From contig NZ_CP010523.2 of the NCBI RefSeq assembly GCF_000828055.2, positions 1,984,001 through 2,048,000 of the forward strand: a stretch of DNA of 64,000 nucleotides, written 5' to 3'. The position numbers were made by a program, and so were the translations under genes. This document shows positions 8,186 to 16,974 of the stretch, in pieces (position 1 is the first letter of the stretch; every line of letters starts with the position of its first letter). This stretch comes from Klebsiella variicola (GTDB taxonomy: Bacteria; Pseudomonadota; Gammaproteobacteria; Enterobacterales; Enterobacteriaceae). Below the pieces are notes generated by a model. That model was not told where the DNA came from and ran no database searches. It was given only the letters and a program-made list of their open reading frames with translations.

Positions 8186-8980
8186 ATGTCATACAGTTGC
8201 CCCCTTTGCCACGCGCCGTTAAGCCGCGGCGACAACCACTATTCCTGCCCGCAGCGGCACCAGTTCGATCTGGCGAAAGAGGGGTACGTCAATCTGCTAC
8301 CGGTGCAGTTCAAGCGGTCGCGCGATCCCGGCGATAGCGCTGAGATGATGCAGGCCCGGCGGGCGTTTCTGGATGCGGGTCATTATCAGCAGCTACGGGA
8401 GGCGATCGCCGAACGGCTGCGGCACCACGCCCCTGCGGATTTACTGGATATCGGCTGTGGCGAAGGGTATTACACCCACGCGTTTGCCACCATCGCCAGC
8501 CATAGCTGGGGGCTGGACGTGTCGAAGCCAGCGATCCGCGCGGCGGCAAAACGCTACCCGCAGGTCAGTTTTTGCGTCGCCTCCAGCCAGCGTCTGCCGT
8601 TCTCTGATAACAGCTTCGATGCGGTAGTGCGCATTTACGCCCCCTGCAACGCCGAAGAGCTGGCGCGGGTGGTGCGGCCTGGCGGATGGGTGATCACCGC
8701 CACGCCGGGACCCCGCCATCTGCTGGAGCTAAAAGGGCTGATTTACGATGAGGTACGCCTGCATGAGCTGAAGACGGAAGCGATGCCGGGATTCCGCCTG
8801 GACGCTCAGCAGCAGCTGGCCTATCCGATGACCCTGACGGGAAGTGAAGCGCAGGCGCTGCTGCAGATGACGCCGTTCGCGTGGCGGGCTAAGCCTGAGG
8901 TGCACGCCGCGCTGCGTCAGCAGGCGACGTTTGGCTGCCAGACCGACTTCATGATCCATTGCTGGCAGCGCGAGGCGTAA
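8186..8980 (+). CDS. rlmA: 23S rRNA (guanine-745-N1)-methyltransferase RlmA
   Basis: Methylates G745 in hairpin 35 of 23S rRNA using SAM. The protein has 264 residues. The N-terminal zinc-binding module is visible as Cys5, Cys8, Cys21 and His25 (CPLCHAPL...CPQRH). The Rossmann methyltransferase fold follows with motif [16 protein letters not shown] at about residues 86-100, and [16 protein letters not shown] further on. ATG with GGAG upstream. Lies between the FtsI-like gene and mntP, as in related enterobacteria. Confidence 0.96.
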   Translation: MSYSCPLCHAPLSRGDNHYSCPQRHQFDLAKEGYVNLLPVQFKRSRDPGDSAEMMQARRAFLDAGHYQQLREAIAERLRHHAPADLLDIGCGEGYYTHAFATIASHSWGLDVSKPAIRAAAKRYPQVSFCVASSQRLPFSDNSFDAVVRIYAPCNAEELARVVRPGGWVITATPGPRHLLELKGLIYDEVRLHELKTEAMPGFRLDAQQQLAYPMTLTGSEAQALLQMTPFAWRAKPEVHAALRQQATFGCQTDFMIHCWQREA

Positions 8981-8983
8981 GGC

Positions 8984-9550
8984 TTAACCGGCGAAATGGC
9001 TCCAGAGGATTTCGCTGCCGATGCCAATCAGCACAATACCGCCGAGGATTTCGGCCCGTTTGCCCAACAGCGGGCCAATAAAGCGACCGACCATGATCCC
9101 CAGCGTCGACATAAGAAACGTCGCGCAGCCGATCGCCAGTGCGGTGGTCACAATGCTGACCTGCAGGAAGGCCAGACCCACACCAACGGCCATCGCGTCA
9201 AGGCTGGTGGCGAAGGCGGTGGTGACCAGCAGCCAGAAACCATGACGGCGAGGCGCGTCGCACTCCTCGTCGCTGTCGCCGCGAACACCTTCCACGATCA
9301 TTCGCCCGCCGAGAAACACCAGCAGAATAAAGGCAATCCAGTGGTTCCACTCGAGGACAAACTGGCTGGCCAACATGCCGAGTCCCCAGCCGACCAGCGG
9401 GGTCAGGGTTTCAATCACGCCAAAAATCAGCCCGGTGCGGACGGCTTCTGAGAATTTAGGTTTGTGCAGGGTGGCACCCTTGCCGATAGAGGCTGCAAAG
9501 GCGTCCATAGACATGCCGAAGGCGAGAAGAATGGTAGCGGATAAATTCAT
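8984..9550 (-). CDS. mntP: Manganese efflux pump MntP
   Basis: Inner-membrane exporter that removes excess Mn(II). The protein has 188 residues and about six transmembrane helices arranged as two related halves, each with acidic residues within membrane segments ([14 protein letters not shown] at about 14-27 and [12 protein letters not shown] at about 114-125), which are the known metal-path residues of the family. It is convergent with rlmA, and the stop codons are only a few bases apart. Expression is expected to be switched on by Mn through the leader riboswitch annotated upstream. Confidence 0.96.
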   Translation of the reverse strand: MNLSATILLAFGMSMDAFAASIGKGATLHKPKFSEAVRTGLIFGVIETLTPLVGWGLGMLASQFVLEWNHWIAFILLVFLGGRMIVEGVRGDSDEECDAPRRHGFWLLVTTAFATSLDAMAVGVGLAFLQVSIVTTALAIGCATFLMSTLGIMVGRFIGPLLGKRAEILGGIVLIGIGSEILWSHFAG

Positions 9551-9654
9551 GTGCGTGTCCTGACCGGGGATAATCCATATGACACATCGCTGCCCCCAGT
9601 AAATATACGCGGAGCGCTCAATGGCTGAGCAATACGTACAGCAGAGATGTATCT

Positions 9655-9760
9655 ATGGTCTCGCCTGATTGAATCACTTCAACCCGTACGTGCCACGTTT
9701 TGCAACGAGTATGTTGACACGTACATTTCCTGGCAAACAGGAAATCGGCTACTCCCCAAC
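9655..9760 (-). promoter_or_regulatory. yybP-ykoY Mn(II) riboswitch in the mntP leader
   Basis: Read on the minus strand, the leader contains GGGGAGTAGCC, a hairpin (GATTTCCTG..CAGGAAAT), the conserved junction CAACATACTCGTTGC, a helix closing with GGCACGTAC, and the 3' element AGGCGAGACC. These are the hallmarks of the yybP-ykoY aptamer that controls mntP and alx in E. coli. About 105 nt separate the aptamer from the mntP start, enough for an expression platform that frees the ribosome-binding site when Mn binds. Boundaries are approximate. Assigned by motif recognition, not by a covariance search. Confidence 0.9.
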
Positions 9761-9900
9761 GACGGGCGCAACCTTAACATATTTTTAGAATATAAAACAA
9801 TAACAGAAGACGGCTATTTTAATAACCAAATGATAACGATTTTCATTTGAATTTATAAGTAAATAAATAGTTAATAAAAAAGGGAAGAGGAGGCAGGGAA

Positions 9901-9960
9901 ATATAGCCATGGCTATATGTTTTTCCAGAGAAAAACTGGAAGATATAGCGCTGGCTATAT
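9901..9960. repeat. Paired ATATAGC...GCTATAT palindromes
   Basis: Two 18-bp palindromic units, ATATAGCCATGGCTATAT (9901-9918) and ATATAGCGCTGGCTATAT (9943-9960), repeat with a 42-bp period. Between them is a third dyad, TTCCAG..CTGGAA. They lie just downstream of the yobD stop and upstream of the mntP leader. They could form a three-stem structure in the yobD 3' UTR or act as paired protein-binding sites near the mntP promoter. No known motif was recognised. Confidence 0.7.
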
Positions 9961-9967
9961 TTATAAA

Positions 9968-10426
9968 TTATTGAGTTGAAACGAGAAGTTTGTAGATTTT
10001 CTCCAGGTCGTCGATATTTCGTACGCGAATAAGCAGCCGCCGTTGCTCTAATTGCATCACCAGCACGCCATCCTCGGATAAATTCATCTCTTTAATTCGC
10101 TGATATTCTATCCACACGTTGGCGAAGAAAAAGCCGCGCGGTTTAAAAATGATTTTCGGCGTACGGATCCAGAATAAATAGAGACCCATCAGCGCCAGGG
10201 CAGATAATAGCCAGGTGGTGATCGGGGTGCCGTGCTGGGTAATGTTGTTATAGATCAGAATGGCGGTGAGGCCGACAAAGATCAGACCGTCAACGCGGCT
10301 GCGGCGAAGCAGGGGGATGGCCAGCAGCACCGGGCCGTTCCGCCTCGGCATAATGAACTGGTCATACACCGCGTAGGCCAGTAGCGCAAGGATAAACAGG
10401 ATGATCACCAGGTCCGTGAATGTCAT
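9968..10426 (-). CDS. yobD: Inner-membrane protein YobD (DUF986)
   Basis: 152-residue conserved membrane protein of unknown function (UPF0266). Three hydrophobic helices occupy about residues 4-24, 42-62 and 65-85, followed by a soluble C-terminal half ([27 protein letters not shown]...[11 protein letters not shown]) resembling a PH-like fold. Start at ATG 10426 with AGGAGG 11 bp upstream; the frame remains open further but only through the man operon terminator. Located directly downstream of manZ, as in E. coli. Confidence 0.93.
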   Translation of the reverse strand: MTFTDLVIILFILALLAYAVYDQFIMPRRNGPVLLAIPLLRRSRVDGLIFVGLTAILIYNNITQHGTPITTWLLSALALMGLYLFWIRTPKIIFKPRGFFFANVWIEYQRIKEMNLSEDGVLVMQLEQRRLLIRVRNIDDLEKIYKLLVSTQ

Positions 10427-10446
10427 TGCTTTGCGTTCCTCCTGAT

Positions 10447-10474
10447 AAAAAAAAGCCGGGGGCAAGCCCCCGGC
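10447..10474 (-). terminator. Rho-independent terminator of manXYZ
   Basis: Minus-strand stem GCCGGGGGC / GCCCCCGGC followed by eight T residues, 15 bp after the manZ stop. yobD begins just beyond it, so yobD depends on read-through or on its own promoter. Confidence 0.92.
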
Positions 10475-10488
10475 GTACAACCTGGAAA

Positions 10489-11340
10489 TTACAGACCCAG
10501 CAGGCCGACAGCGTAGCCTGCGATACCGATGACGAAGAAGCCAACGATGATCCACAGTGGGTTAACTTTCTTGCGCAGCAGCCACATACAGGCGAAGGTC
10601 AACAGCAGCGGTACCAGGCCCGGCATCAACTGGTCGAGGATGGTTTGCACCGTGGTGACGTGAACCTGTCCGTCAGAACCGGTGATTTTTGACACCACCA
10701 TCGGAATATTCACGTGCGTCCACTTGTTAACCAGCGCCCCCATGACAAACAGGCCGAGGATTGACGCCCCCTCAGTCAGTTTCTGCAGGAAACCGCCGCC
10801 CATATCTTTAACGATGTCCACGCCTTTGCGGTAACCATAGGCGACGCCATAGTAACGGGTCAGCAGACGCACTGCGTTGAACAGGATAAAGAACAGCAGA
10901 GGACCGAGCAGGCTACCGCTCATCGCGATCCCAGCGCCTAAGGCCGCGAACACAGGACGCACGGTACCCCAGAAGATCGGGTCGCCGACGCCGGCCAGCG
11001 GCCCCATCAGACCGACTTTGATGCCGTTGATGGCGCCATCGTCAATCTCTGCGCCATTGGCGCGCTGCTCTTCCATCGCCAGGGTTACGCCCAGTACCGG
11101 AGCGGCAACGTAAGGATGGGTGTTGAAGAACTCAAGGTGACGTTTAATCGCCTGCTTACGCGCATCATTGTTCTCCGGGTACAGGCGACGGATTGCCGGA
11201 ACCATAGAGAAGCAGAAGCCCAGCGCCTGCATACGTTCGAAGTTCCATGACCCCTGGAACAGGTTAGAACGAATGAACACGCCACGAATATCACTCTGAG
11301 TGAGTTTTTTCTCGGTGGTATTTTTAGTCATATCAACCAT
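10489..11340 (-). CDS. manZ: PTS mannose transporter subunit IID
   Basis: Membrane subunit IID of the mannose phosphotransferase permease; with ManY it forms the channel for mannose, glucose, glucosamine and related sugars. It is also the receptor for some bacteriocins and aids lambda DNA entry in E. coli. The 283-residue sequence contains the family segment [28 protein letters not shown] and C-terminal hydrophobic helices. ATG 11340 is chosen because AGGTGAG lies 5 bp upstream and the E. coli start aligns there; a GTG nine bases earlier lacks a proper SD. It follows manY by 12 bp. Confidence 0.96.
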   Translation of the reverse strand: MVDMTKNTTEKKLTQSDIRGVFIRSNLFQGSWNFERMQALGFCFSMVPAIRRLYPENNDARKQAIKRHLEFFNTHPYVAAPVLGVTLAMEEQRANGAEIDDGAINGIKVGLMGPLAGVGDPIFWGTVRPVFAALGAGIAMSGSLLGPLLFFILFNAVRLLTRYYGVAYGYRKGVDIVKDMGGGFLQKLTEGASILGLFVMGALVNKWTHVNIPMVVSKITGSDGQVHVTTVQTILDQLMPGLVPLLLTFACMWLLRKKVNPLWIIVGFFVIGIAGYAVGLLGL

Positions 11341-11352
11341 TTCGCTCACCTG

Positions 11353-12153
11353 TTAGTCCAGTTCGTTATCGAGATCGTTGTTACCAGCCGCCTGAGCCGG
11401 CGCACCGGCGACGCGGTTATATTTCGGGCTCAGCTGGATGTAGAGGATAGCCATGACCGCACCAATCACACCCAGGGCTACCAGGTTGAAGTTGGTGAAG
11501 GCGGCGGTGACGAAGCCGAGGTAGAAGAACGGCATCAGGTAGCCTGCGCGCATCATGTTGATGACCATCGCATAACCGACAACCACGATCATACCGCCGG
11601 CGATGTTCAGACCGCTGGTGACCACTTCAGGGATCGCGTTCAGCAGGCCCTGGACTTCGCTGGTACCGACGGAAATGGCGACGATGACGGCCGGGATAGC
11701 GATACGCATCGCCTGCAGGAACAAGGACGAGACGTGCAACCACGACAGGGCGGTCAGGTTGCCATTCTCCGCCGCTTTATCTGCCGCGTGCTGGAAGGCT
11801 ACGGTGATGGTACGAACGATAATGGTCAGCACCTGGCCTGCCGCCGCCAGCGGGATAGCCAGCGCGATACCGGCACCGATGCTCTGATGGCCGGCAATAA
11901 CCAGAACGGTGGAAATAATGGACGCCAGCGCGGCATCAGGTGCAACCGCCGCACCGATGTTCATCCAACCCAGAGCGATCATTTCCAGCGTACCGCCGAT
12001 GATAATACCGGTTTTCATATCGCCGAGAACGGCACCGATCAGCGTACAAGCGACCAGAGGACGGTGGAACTGAAATTCATCAAGCACCGACTCCATACCC
12101 GCAATACACGCGACGATGAACACCAGCACAATCTGAAGAAGGGTAATCTCCAT
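11353..12153 (-). CDS. manY: PTS mannose transporter subunit IIC
   Basis: Integral membrane subunit IIC (266 residues) that forms the sugar-translocating part with ManZ. It is hydrophobic throughout, with family segments GGTLEMIALGWMNIGAAVAPDAALASI and MEITLLQIVLVFIVACIAGMESVLDEFQ at the N-terminus. ATG is preceded by AGGAGAAGTACA. It lies between manX and manZ in the operon. Confidence 0.97.
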   Translation of the reverse strand: MEITLLQIVLVFIVACIAGMESVLDEFQFHRPLVACTLIGAVLGDMKTGIIIGGTLEMIALGWMNIGAAVAPDAALASIISTVLVIAGHQSIGAGIALAIPLAAAGQVLTIIVRTITVAFQHAADKAAENGNLTALSWLHVSSLFLQAMRIAIPAVIVAISVGTSEVQGLLNAIPEVVTSGLNIAGGMIVVVGYAMVINMMRAGYLMPFFYLGFVTAAFTNFNLVALGVIGAVMAILYIQLSPKYNRVAGAPAQAAGNNDLDNELD

Positions 12154-12209
12154 TGTACTTCTCCTGTTGATTAAGTCTTAAAGTGAAAACTGGGGCGCGA
12201 TCGGCCGGG

Positions 12210-13181
12210 TTATTTATCAACCTTGGCGATCAGATCCATCATTTTCAGTTTCGGGTCGGTGGACACTTTACGTGCCTCCAGCTCGATACCGCGTGCGTTC
12301 AGCTTGTTAAACGCCTCAATATCTTTGGCATCGACCGAAATCGCGTTGTTAACCTGGGTTTTGCCCTGGCGGAACGCCATACCACCGATGTTGACGCTGG
12401 TGATTTTCACGCCGCCCTCGACGATACGCTCAACGTCGGTCGGGTTAGTAAACAGCAGCATGACGCGCTGCCCGGCGTACATCGGGTTGTTGTAAACGCG
12501 GATCATTTTGGCGACGTCCACCACGTGGGCGGTGACGCCCGGTGGTGCAACCTGGGTCAGCAGGGTTTTGCGCACCGTATCCGCGGCCACTTCGTCGCTG
12601 ACGACGATGATGCGGGTGACGTTGGTCTCTTTGGTCCAGCGGGTGGCGACCTGACCATGGATCAGGCGGTCGTCAATGCGCGCGAGGCCAATCACCATGT
12701 AGTCGTTCGGGCCCATCGGTTTGGCCGGCGCGGCGGCTTTTGGCGCCGCGGCAGGGGCTGGCGCGGGAGCCGCTTTTTCCACCGGTTTGGCCTTCAGCGC
12801 TTTCACGCCTTCGCTACCGGTCTCCACCGCTAAGGCGACCAGTTCATCAAACGAAGGGTCATCATCGCGGGCCATGAAGGTTTCCACCAGCATCGGGATG
12901 TTGACGCCAGCGATAACTTCGTAATGCTCTTTATCGACGACAATGCGGCTCGCAGCGTTGAACGGGCTGCCTCCCCATGTATCGACGAGAAATAGCACGC
13001 CTTTACTGGTATCCAGTTTTGCCAACTGGGCATTGTATTTCTCGATCAGCGTTTCGGCGTTTTCACCCGGAACGAAATCGATCCAGCCAACGTTTTCCTG
13101 CTCGCCCAACAGCATCTCTGCTGTTTTCAGCAGCTGTTCTGCAGCCCAACCATGTGTGCCTATTACAATAGCAATCGTCAC
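12210..13181 (-). CDS. manX: PTS mannose transporter subunit IIAB
   Basis: Cytoplasmic phosphotransfer subunit with two domains. IIA (residues 1-130) carries the phosphorylatable His10 (GTHGWAA). An alanine-proline hinge (about 133-155, KAAPAPAPAAAP) leads to IIB with His175 (RIDDRLIHGQVATRW). The length, 323 residues, equals that of E. coli. It receives phosphate from HPr and passes it to the sugar entering through ManYZ. AGGAGGTAGCAAGTG precedes the start. In E. coli the transcript is repressed by Mlc and NagC, activated by CRP, and silenced by the sRNA SgrS. Confidence 0.97.
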   Translation of the reverse strand: MTIAIVIGTHGWAAEQLLKTAEMLLGEQENVGWIDFVPGENAETLIEKYNAQLAKLDTSKGVLFLVDTWGGSPFNAASRIVVDKEHYEVIAGVNIPMLVETFMARDDDPSFDELVALAVETGSEGVKALKAKPVEKAAPAPAPAAAPKAAAPAKPMGPNDYMVIGLARIDDRLIHGQVATRWTKETNVTRIIVVSDEVAADTVRKTLLTQVAPPGVTAHVVDVAKMIRVYNNPMYAGQRVMLLFTNPTDVERIVEGGVKITSVNIGGMAFRQGKTQVNNAISVDAKDIEAFNKLNARGIELEARKVSTDPKLKMMDLIAKVDK

Positions 13182-13295
13182 TTGCTACCTCCTTTATTAT
13201 CGTGAATGCATCATCTGCTTTGATACATCCTGAATCACTCTTGAGGACAAAATCGATTCAGTTAGGGTGTAAGATAGAAAATAGTTACTACCGCG

Positions 13296-13326
13296 AATTA
13301 TTTTAGACAGTGAAAAAATAATTAAT
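13296..13326 (-). promoter_or_regulatory. Palindrome upstream of manX, candidate Mlc operator
   Basis: AT-rich dyad ATTATTTT...AAAAATAAT centred near 13311, about 130 bp upstream of the manX start. It resembles the TTATTT(N)AAATAA form of Mlc sites that repress man operons. Assigned by motif likeness only. Confidence 0.45.
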
Positions 13327-13360
13327 GTGATGAAGATCCGTTAATCAGGCATCGCCTGGT

Positions 13361-13384
13361 AATAATTTTGCAGCGCAAAAAATA
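13361..13384 (-). promoter_or_regulatory. Second dyad upstream of manX, Mlc/NagC-like
   Basis: Palindrome ATTTTGC-AGC-GCAAAAAAT with flanking AT runs fits the NagC/Mlc consensus. It lies about 190 bp upstream of manX. Paired upstream and proximal sites would suit looping repression as described for NagC. Not confirmed. Confidence 0.45.
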
Positions 13385-13490
13385 GCCTTAGTTATTGCAA
13401 ATTCAGGTAAATTTTTTCCAATTTCGATCTATATTTTGCTATGTTTAACTTCCGTTTAATTACTCAGGAGTATAGGGCATAGCCCGCAGT

Positions 13491-13640
13491 ATGGACCGTC
13501 ATCGACGTCTTTTCACTTTCTGGCACCTGGTTGCCACCTCCACGCATCACGCTTTTCTCTCAGCACCTATTGTCGCGCCCATGCATGACATGGCGATGAC
13601 TCAGCTTGCCGCTAACCGGAGTCGTACATGGAATTGTTAA
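13491..13640 (+). CDS. Upstream ORF overlapping the yoaE start
   Basis: 49-codon frame starting ATG 13491 and ending TAA 13640, 13 bp inside yoaE in another frame, an arrangement typical of translational coupling. AGGAG at 13466-13470 is 20 nt upstream, but a small hairpin (GGGCATAGCCC) between could shorten the effective spacing. The peptide is rich in His, Arg and Thr near its N-terminus ([20 protein letters not shown]). E. coli has a small ORF (yoaL) reported at this place, and I believe this is its counterpart, but that is from memory. Function is likely control of yoaE translation. Confidence 0.55.
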   Translation: MDRHRRLFTFWHLVATSTHHAFLSAPIVAPMHDMAMTQLAANRSRTWNC

Positions 13641-15187
13641 TGGATCCCTCAATCTGGGCTGGCCTGTTGACGCTTATCGTTCTGGAGATTGTGCTCGGTA
13701 TCGACAACCTGGTGTTTATTGCCATCCTGGCGGACAAACTGCCGCCGAAGCAGCGCGATAAAGCGCGACTGATCGGCCTTTCGCTGGCGCTGGTGATGCG
13801 CCTGGGGCTGCTGTCGGTGATCTCCTGGATGGTGACCCTGACGAAGCCGCTGATTACTATCGCTGATTTCTCCTTTTCCGGGCGCGACCTTATCATGCTG
13901 CTCGGCGGGATCTTCTTGCTGTTTAAGGCGACGACTGAACTGCATGAGCGGCTGGAAAACCGCCAGCACGATAGCGGTCACGGTAAAGGGTATGCCAGTT
14001 TCTGGGTGGTGGTACTGCAGATCGTGGTGCTGGACGCCGTCTTCTCTCTGGATGCGGTGATCACGGCGGTCGGGATGGTTAACCATCTGCCGGTGATGAT
14101 GGCGGCGGTGGTGATCGCCATGATCATGATGCTGCTGGCGTCGAAGCCATTGACGCGCTTTGTCAACCAGCACCCGACGGTGGTGGTGCTCTGTCTGAGC
14201 TTCCTGTTGATGATCGGCCTGAGCCTGGTGGCGGAAGGGTTTGGTTTCCATATTCCGAAAGGGTATCTGTACGCGGCGATCGGTTTCTCGATCATCATCG
14301 AGTTCTTTAACCAGGTGGCGCGACGCAACTTTGTCCGACATCAGTCGACGCTGCCGCTGCGTGCCCGTACCGCGGATGCGATCCTGCGCCTGATGGGCGG
14401 CCGGAAACAGACCTCCGTCAGCCATGACGCCGACAGCCCGGCAGCCATACCGGTGCCGGAAGGGGCGTTTGCCGAAGAAGAACGTTACATGATTAACGGC
14501 GTGCTGACGCTGGCCCAGCGCTCCCTGCGCGGTATTATGACCCCGCGCGGTGAAATCAGCTGGGTCGACGCCGAACAGAGTGATGACGAAATTCGTCGTC
14601 AGCTGCTCTCGTCGCCGCACAGTCTGTTCCCGGTCTGCCGCGGAGAGCTGGATGAAATCATTGGTATCGTGCGGGCGAAAGAGTTGCTGGTGGCCCTTGA
14701 GGCGGGCGAAAACGTTGCGGCGCTGGCCTCCGCCTCCCCGGCGATTGTCGTCCCGGAAACGCTGGACCCGATCAATCTGCTCGGCGTTCTGCGCCGCGCG
14801 CGCGGCAGCTTTGTCATCGTGACCAACGAGTTTGGCATGGTGCAGGGGCTGGTGACGCCGCTGGACGTCCTGGAAGCCATCGCCGGTGAATTCCCGGATG
14901 CCGATGAGACGCCGGAGATCGTCATTGACGGCGATGGCTGGCTGATCAAAGGCTCGACCGACCTGCATGCGCTGCAGCAGGCGCTTGGACTGGATGCGCT
15001 GGTCAATGAAGATGAGGATATTGCCACGGTGGCCGGGTTGGTGATCGCCGTCAATGGCCATATCCCGCGCATTGGCGACACCGTGTCGCTACCGCCGCTG
15101 CAGTTTACCGTGGTGGAAGCGAATGATTACCGGGTCGACCTGGTCCGCGCGGTGGTCACCCGTCCGCTGAGCGACGAAGAAGAGTAA
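13628..15187 (+). CDS. yoaE: TerC/CBS-domain membrane protein YoaE
   Basis: Inner-membrane protein of 519 residues, function not established; TerC relatives act in metal homeostasis or metalation of exported enzymes. N-terminal TerC domain (about 1-240) has seven hydrophobic helices and the acidic motif [17 protein letters not shown] plus [15 protein letters not shown]. Two CBS domains follow (about 280-400; [29 protein letters not shown]), then a CorC/HlyC C-terminal domain (440-510; [19 protein letters not shown]). ATG 13628 is overlapped by the upstream ORF. CGGAGTCGTAC provides the SD. Confidence 0.93.
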   Translation: MELLMDPSIWAGLLTLIVLEIVLGIDNLVFIAILADKLPPKQRDKARLIGLSLALVMRLGLLSVISWMVTLTKPLITIADFSFSGRDLIMLLGGIFLLFKATTELHERLENRQHDSGHGKGYASFWVVVLQIVVLDAVFSLDAVITAVGMVNHLPVMMAAVVIAMIMMLLASKPLTRFVNQHPTVVVLCLSFLLMIGLSLVAEGFGFHIPKGYLYAAIGFSIIIEFFNQVARRNFVRHQSTLPLRARTADAILRLMGGRKQTSVSHDADSPAAIPVPEGAFAEEERYMINGVLTLAQRSLRGIMTPRGEISWVDAEQSDDEIRRQLLSSPHSLFPVCRGELDEIIGIVRAKELLVALEAGENVAALASASPAIVVPETLDPINLLGVLRRARGSFVIVTNEFGMVQGLVTPLDVLEAIAGEFPDADETPEIVIDGDGWLIKGSTDLHALQQALGLDALVNEDEDIATVAGLVIAVNGHIPRIGDTVSLPPLQFTVVEANDYRVDLVRAVVTRPLSDEEE

Positions 15188-15220
15188 TTGCCCTGCTCGT
15201 CGGCCCCTGTGGCCGGCGAG

Positions 15221-16792
15221 CTATTCTCCCCCCTCGCTTTTCTGCCCCTCTCTGTCTGCCAGCCACGCCGGAAACGCCTCTATCGGCATCGGCCGGGCAT
15301 AATAAAATCCCTGCAGCACATCGACGCCGTGGCCCCGGAGATAGCTTTCCTGCTCCAGCGTCTCCACCCCTTCGGCCACGGTAACGATATTCAGACGGTC
15401 GGCGAGGGCTATAATAATATCCGTCACCGTGGCATTGACGCTGTCTATCCCGACGGAACTGGTAAACGAGCGGTCGATCTTCAGCACGTCCGGCCGCAGT
15501 TTTTCCAGCCACGAGAGCGAGCTGTTACCGGTGCCAAAATCATCTATCGCCAGCTGGACCCCTTTTAAATGCAAATGTTCGGCCATGTGCTGGTCGCCAT
15601 CCTGCAGGACATCACGTTCGGTGAGTTCAACCACCAGCTGTTGTACCGGATTGACGCTAAACCAGTAATTGTGCAGGTCATGCAGCAGCAAACCGTGTGC
15701 AAAGTGACGGGCAGCGACATTAATCGCGATATGAAAATGCGGCTCGCTGGGGAAGGCGTCCAGGCGGCGGGCGGTTTCGGCGATCTCATAGCGGGTGAGG
15801 GGAATAATCAGATTGTCCCCTTCGGCGATGGGAATAAATACCTCGGGCGAAATCTCGCCGCGGCGGGGGTTGTTCCAGCGCAGCAGGATCTCCACCCCGC
15901 AGCAGCGTCCGCTGCGCGCATCCTGCAGCGGCTGGCACCAGAGGGTAAATTCCCGGGCCGTGATGCCGAGACTTATCTCTCGCGAGAAACTCATTCTGCC
16001 GGCGGTGGCCAGCCAGGCGATGCCGGTCATCAACAGGCTGAAGATGAGGGCCAGCGGCAGCTCACCGGGCAGCTCCTCCAGCGCGATAGTCGCGGCGCCC
16101 GGACCGTTAATATTGATGGTAAAGGGAAATTCTGTAGAGCGCTGGCGATAAATCACCGACGCCTGCGGGGCGTGCGCTTTGTCAATCAGGCCGAGGCCGC
16201 TGATAAAATAATGGTCGCCGACCTGCAGGCTGACGTCGCTGATCAGGGGCGATTTTTCCTTGAGAATTAAGGTTCCCAGCAGCTCGATATTGACAATTAA
16301 CATCACGCCGTCGAAGCCGCTTTCCGAGGCTGGATACCACTGGATCAGCACCGGTGTGCCTTTGAGCAGTGAGTTGTCGGTAGAAAAGAGCAGTAAGGGG
16401 TGGTGAGCCGGAAGCGCGGGCTGCAGCTGGTGCAGATCCGCCTGCCGTTGCCCAAAGATACTGGAACAGTAGATCATCCCTGACGCCACCAGCGCGACGG
16501 AGCGGACCGTCTGCAGCGAGGCCGCCATTTTGCGCAGTGTGAGATGAATATCCATGCAGGGTTTGTCGACCAGGGAGAGTAGCGTCGCCCGCTCTGCGCT
16601 CAGCGGACGCAGGATGTTATCCAGCGCCGTGACCCGCTGGCTGGCGGCAGTGCGAATGTACTCTTCATTTACGCTACGCTGTGAAATAAATCGGATAGCT
16701 AAGGTGGTACCCAGGGTTAGCAGGGCTACCAGCAGGCAGACAATAATGCGTTTGCGACGATAGGCCGTAATGACTTTTTGTGCAGTCTGCAT
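15221..16792 (-). CDS. pdeD: c-di-GMP phosphodiesterase PdeD (CSS-EAL)
   Basis: Membrane-bound phosphodiesterase that hydrolyses cyclic di-GMP. The N-terminus has a helix at about 17-37, a periplasmic CSS sensor domain with the motif YCSS near residue 110 and a partner Cys in KPCMD, a second helix around 230-250, and a C-terminal EAL domain. Active-site signatures are present: the EAL motif reads EIL (GVEILLRWNNP) as in E. coli YoaD, NVAARHF, ELTERD, DDFGTGNSS, K in VLKIDRSF and EGVETLEQ, so it should be active. In E. coli, periplasmic thiol oxidation (DsbA/DsbB) controls this class. ATG 16792 is used (AGGG 8 bp upstream); GTG 16801 is an alternative. Confidence 0.93.
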   Translation of the reverse strand: MQTAQKVITAYRRKRIIVCLLVALLTLGTTLAIRFISQRSVNEEYIRTAASQRVTALDNILRPLSAERATLLSLVDKPCMDIHLTLRKMAASLQTVRSVALVASGMIYCSSIFGQRQADLHQLQPALPAHHPLLLFSTDNSLLKGTPVLIQWYPASESGFDGVMLIVNIELLGTLILKEKSPLISDVSLQVGDHYFISGLGLIDKAHAPQASVIYRQRSTEFPFTININGPGAATIALEELPGELPLALIFSLLMTGIAWLATAGRMSFSREISLGITAREFTLWCQPLQDARSGRCCGVEILLRWNNPRRGEISPEVFIPIAEGDNLIIPLTRYEIAETARRLDAFPSEPHFHIAINVAARHFAHGLLLHDLHNYWFSVNPVQQLVVELTERDVLQDGDQHMAEHLHLKGVQLAIDDFGTGNSSLSWLEKLRPDVLKIDRSFTSSVGIDSVNATVTDIIIALADRLNIVTVAEGVETLEQESYLRGHGVDVLQGFYYARPMPIEAFPAWLADREGQKSEGGE

Positions 16793-16876
16793 GTGCGACA
16801 CCCTGTCGACAGGACGAGTGGTTAAGCGTGGCTTATTTAATAGAGCAATTGTAGTGGCAGAATATCGCCAGGTATA

Positions 16877-16907
16877 GAAAAAAGAAAATGCGCCGTTGAA
16901 GGCGCAT
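16877..16907 (-). terminator. Terminator downstream of sdaA
   Basis: Minus-strand stem TGCGCC-TTCAAC-GGCGCA followed by TTTTCTTTTTT. A GC-rich dyad at 16935-16963 (CCCCCTGCGC / GCGCAGGGGG), immediately after the sdaA stop, adds a second strong hairpin without a T-tract. Confidence 0.85.
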
Positions 16908-16974
16908 CAGGGAGATTTCAGTCACCAGGGTTATCCCCCTGCGCGCTTTGCGGGCGCAGGGGGGGACGAACAGT

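Noticed and set aside
9647-9850. 67-codon plus-strand ORF upstream of mntP
   Set aside because: It runs antisense through the riboswitch and has no SD; conservation there is explained by the RNA structure.
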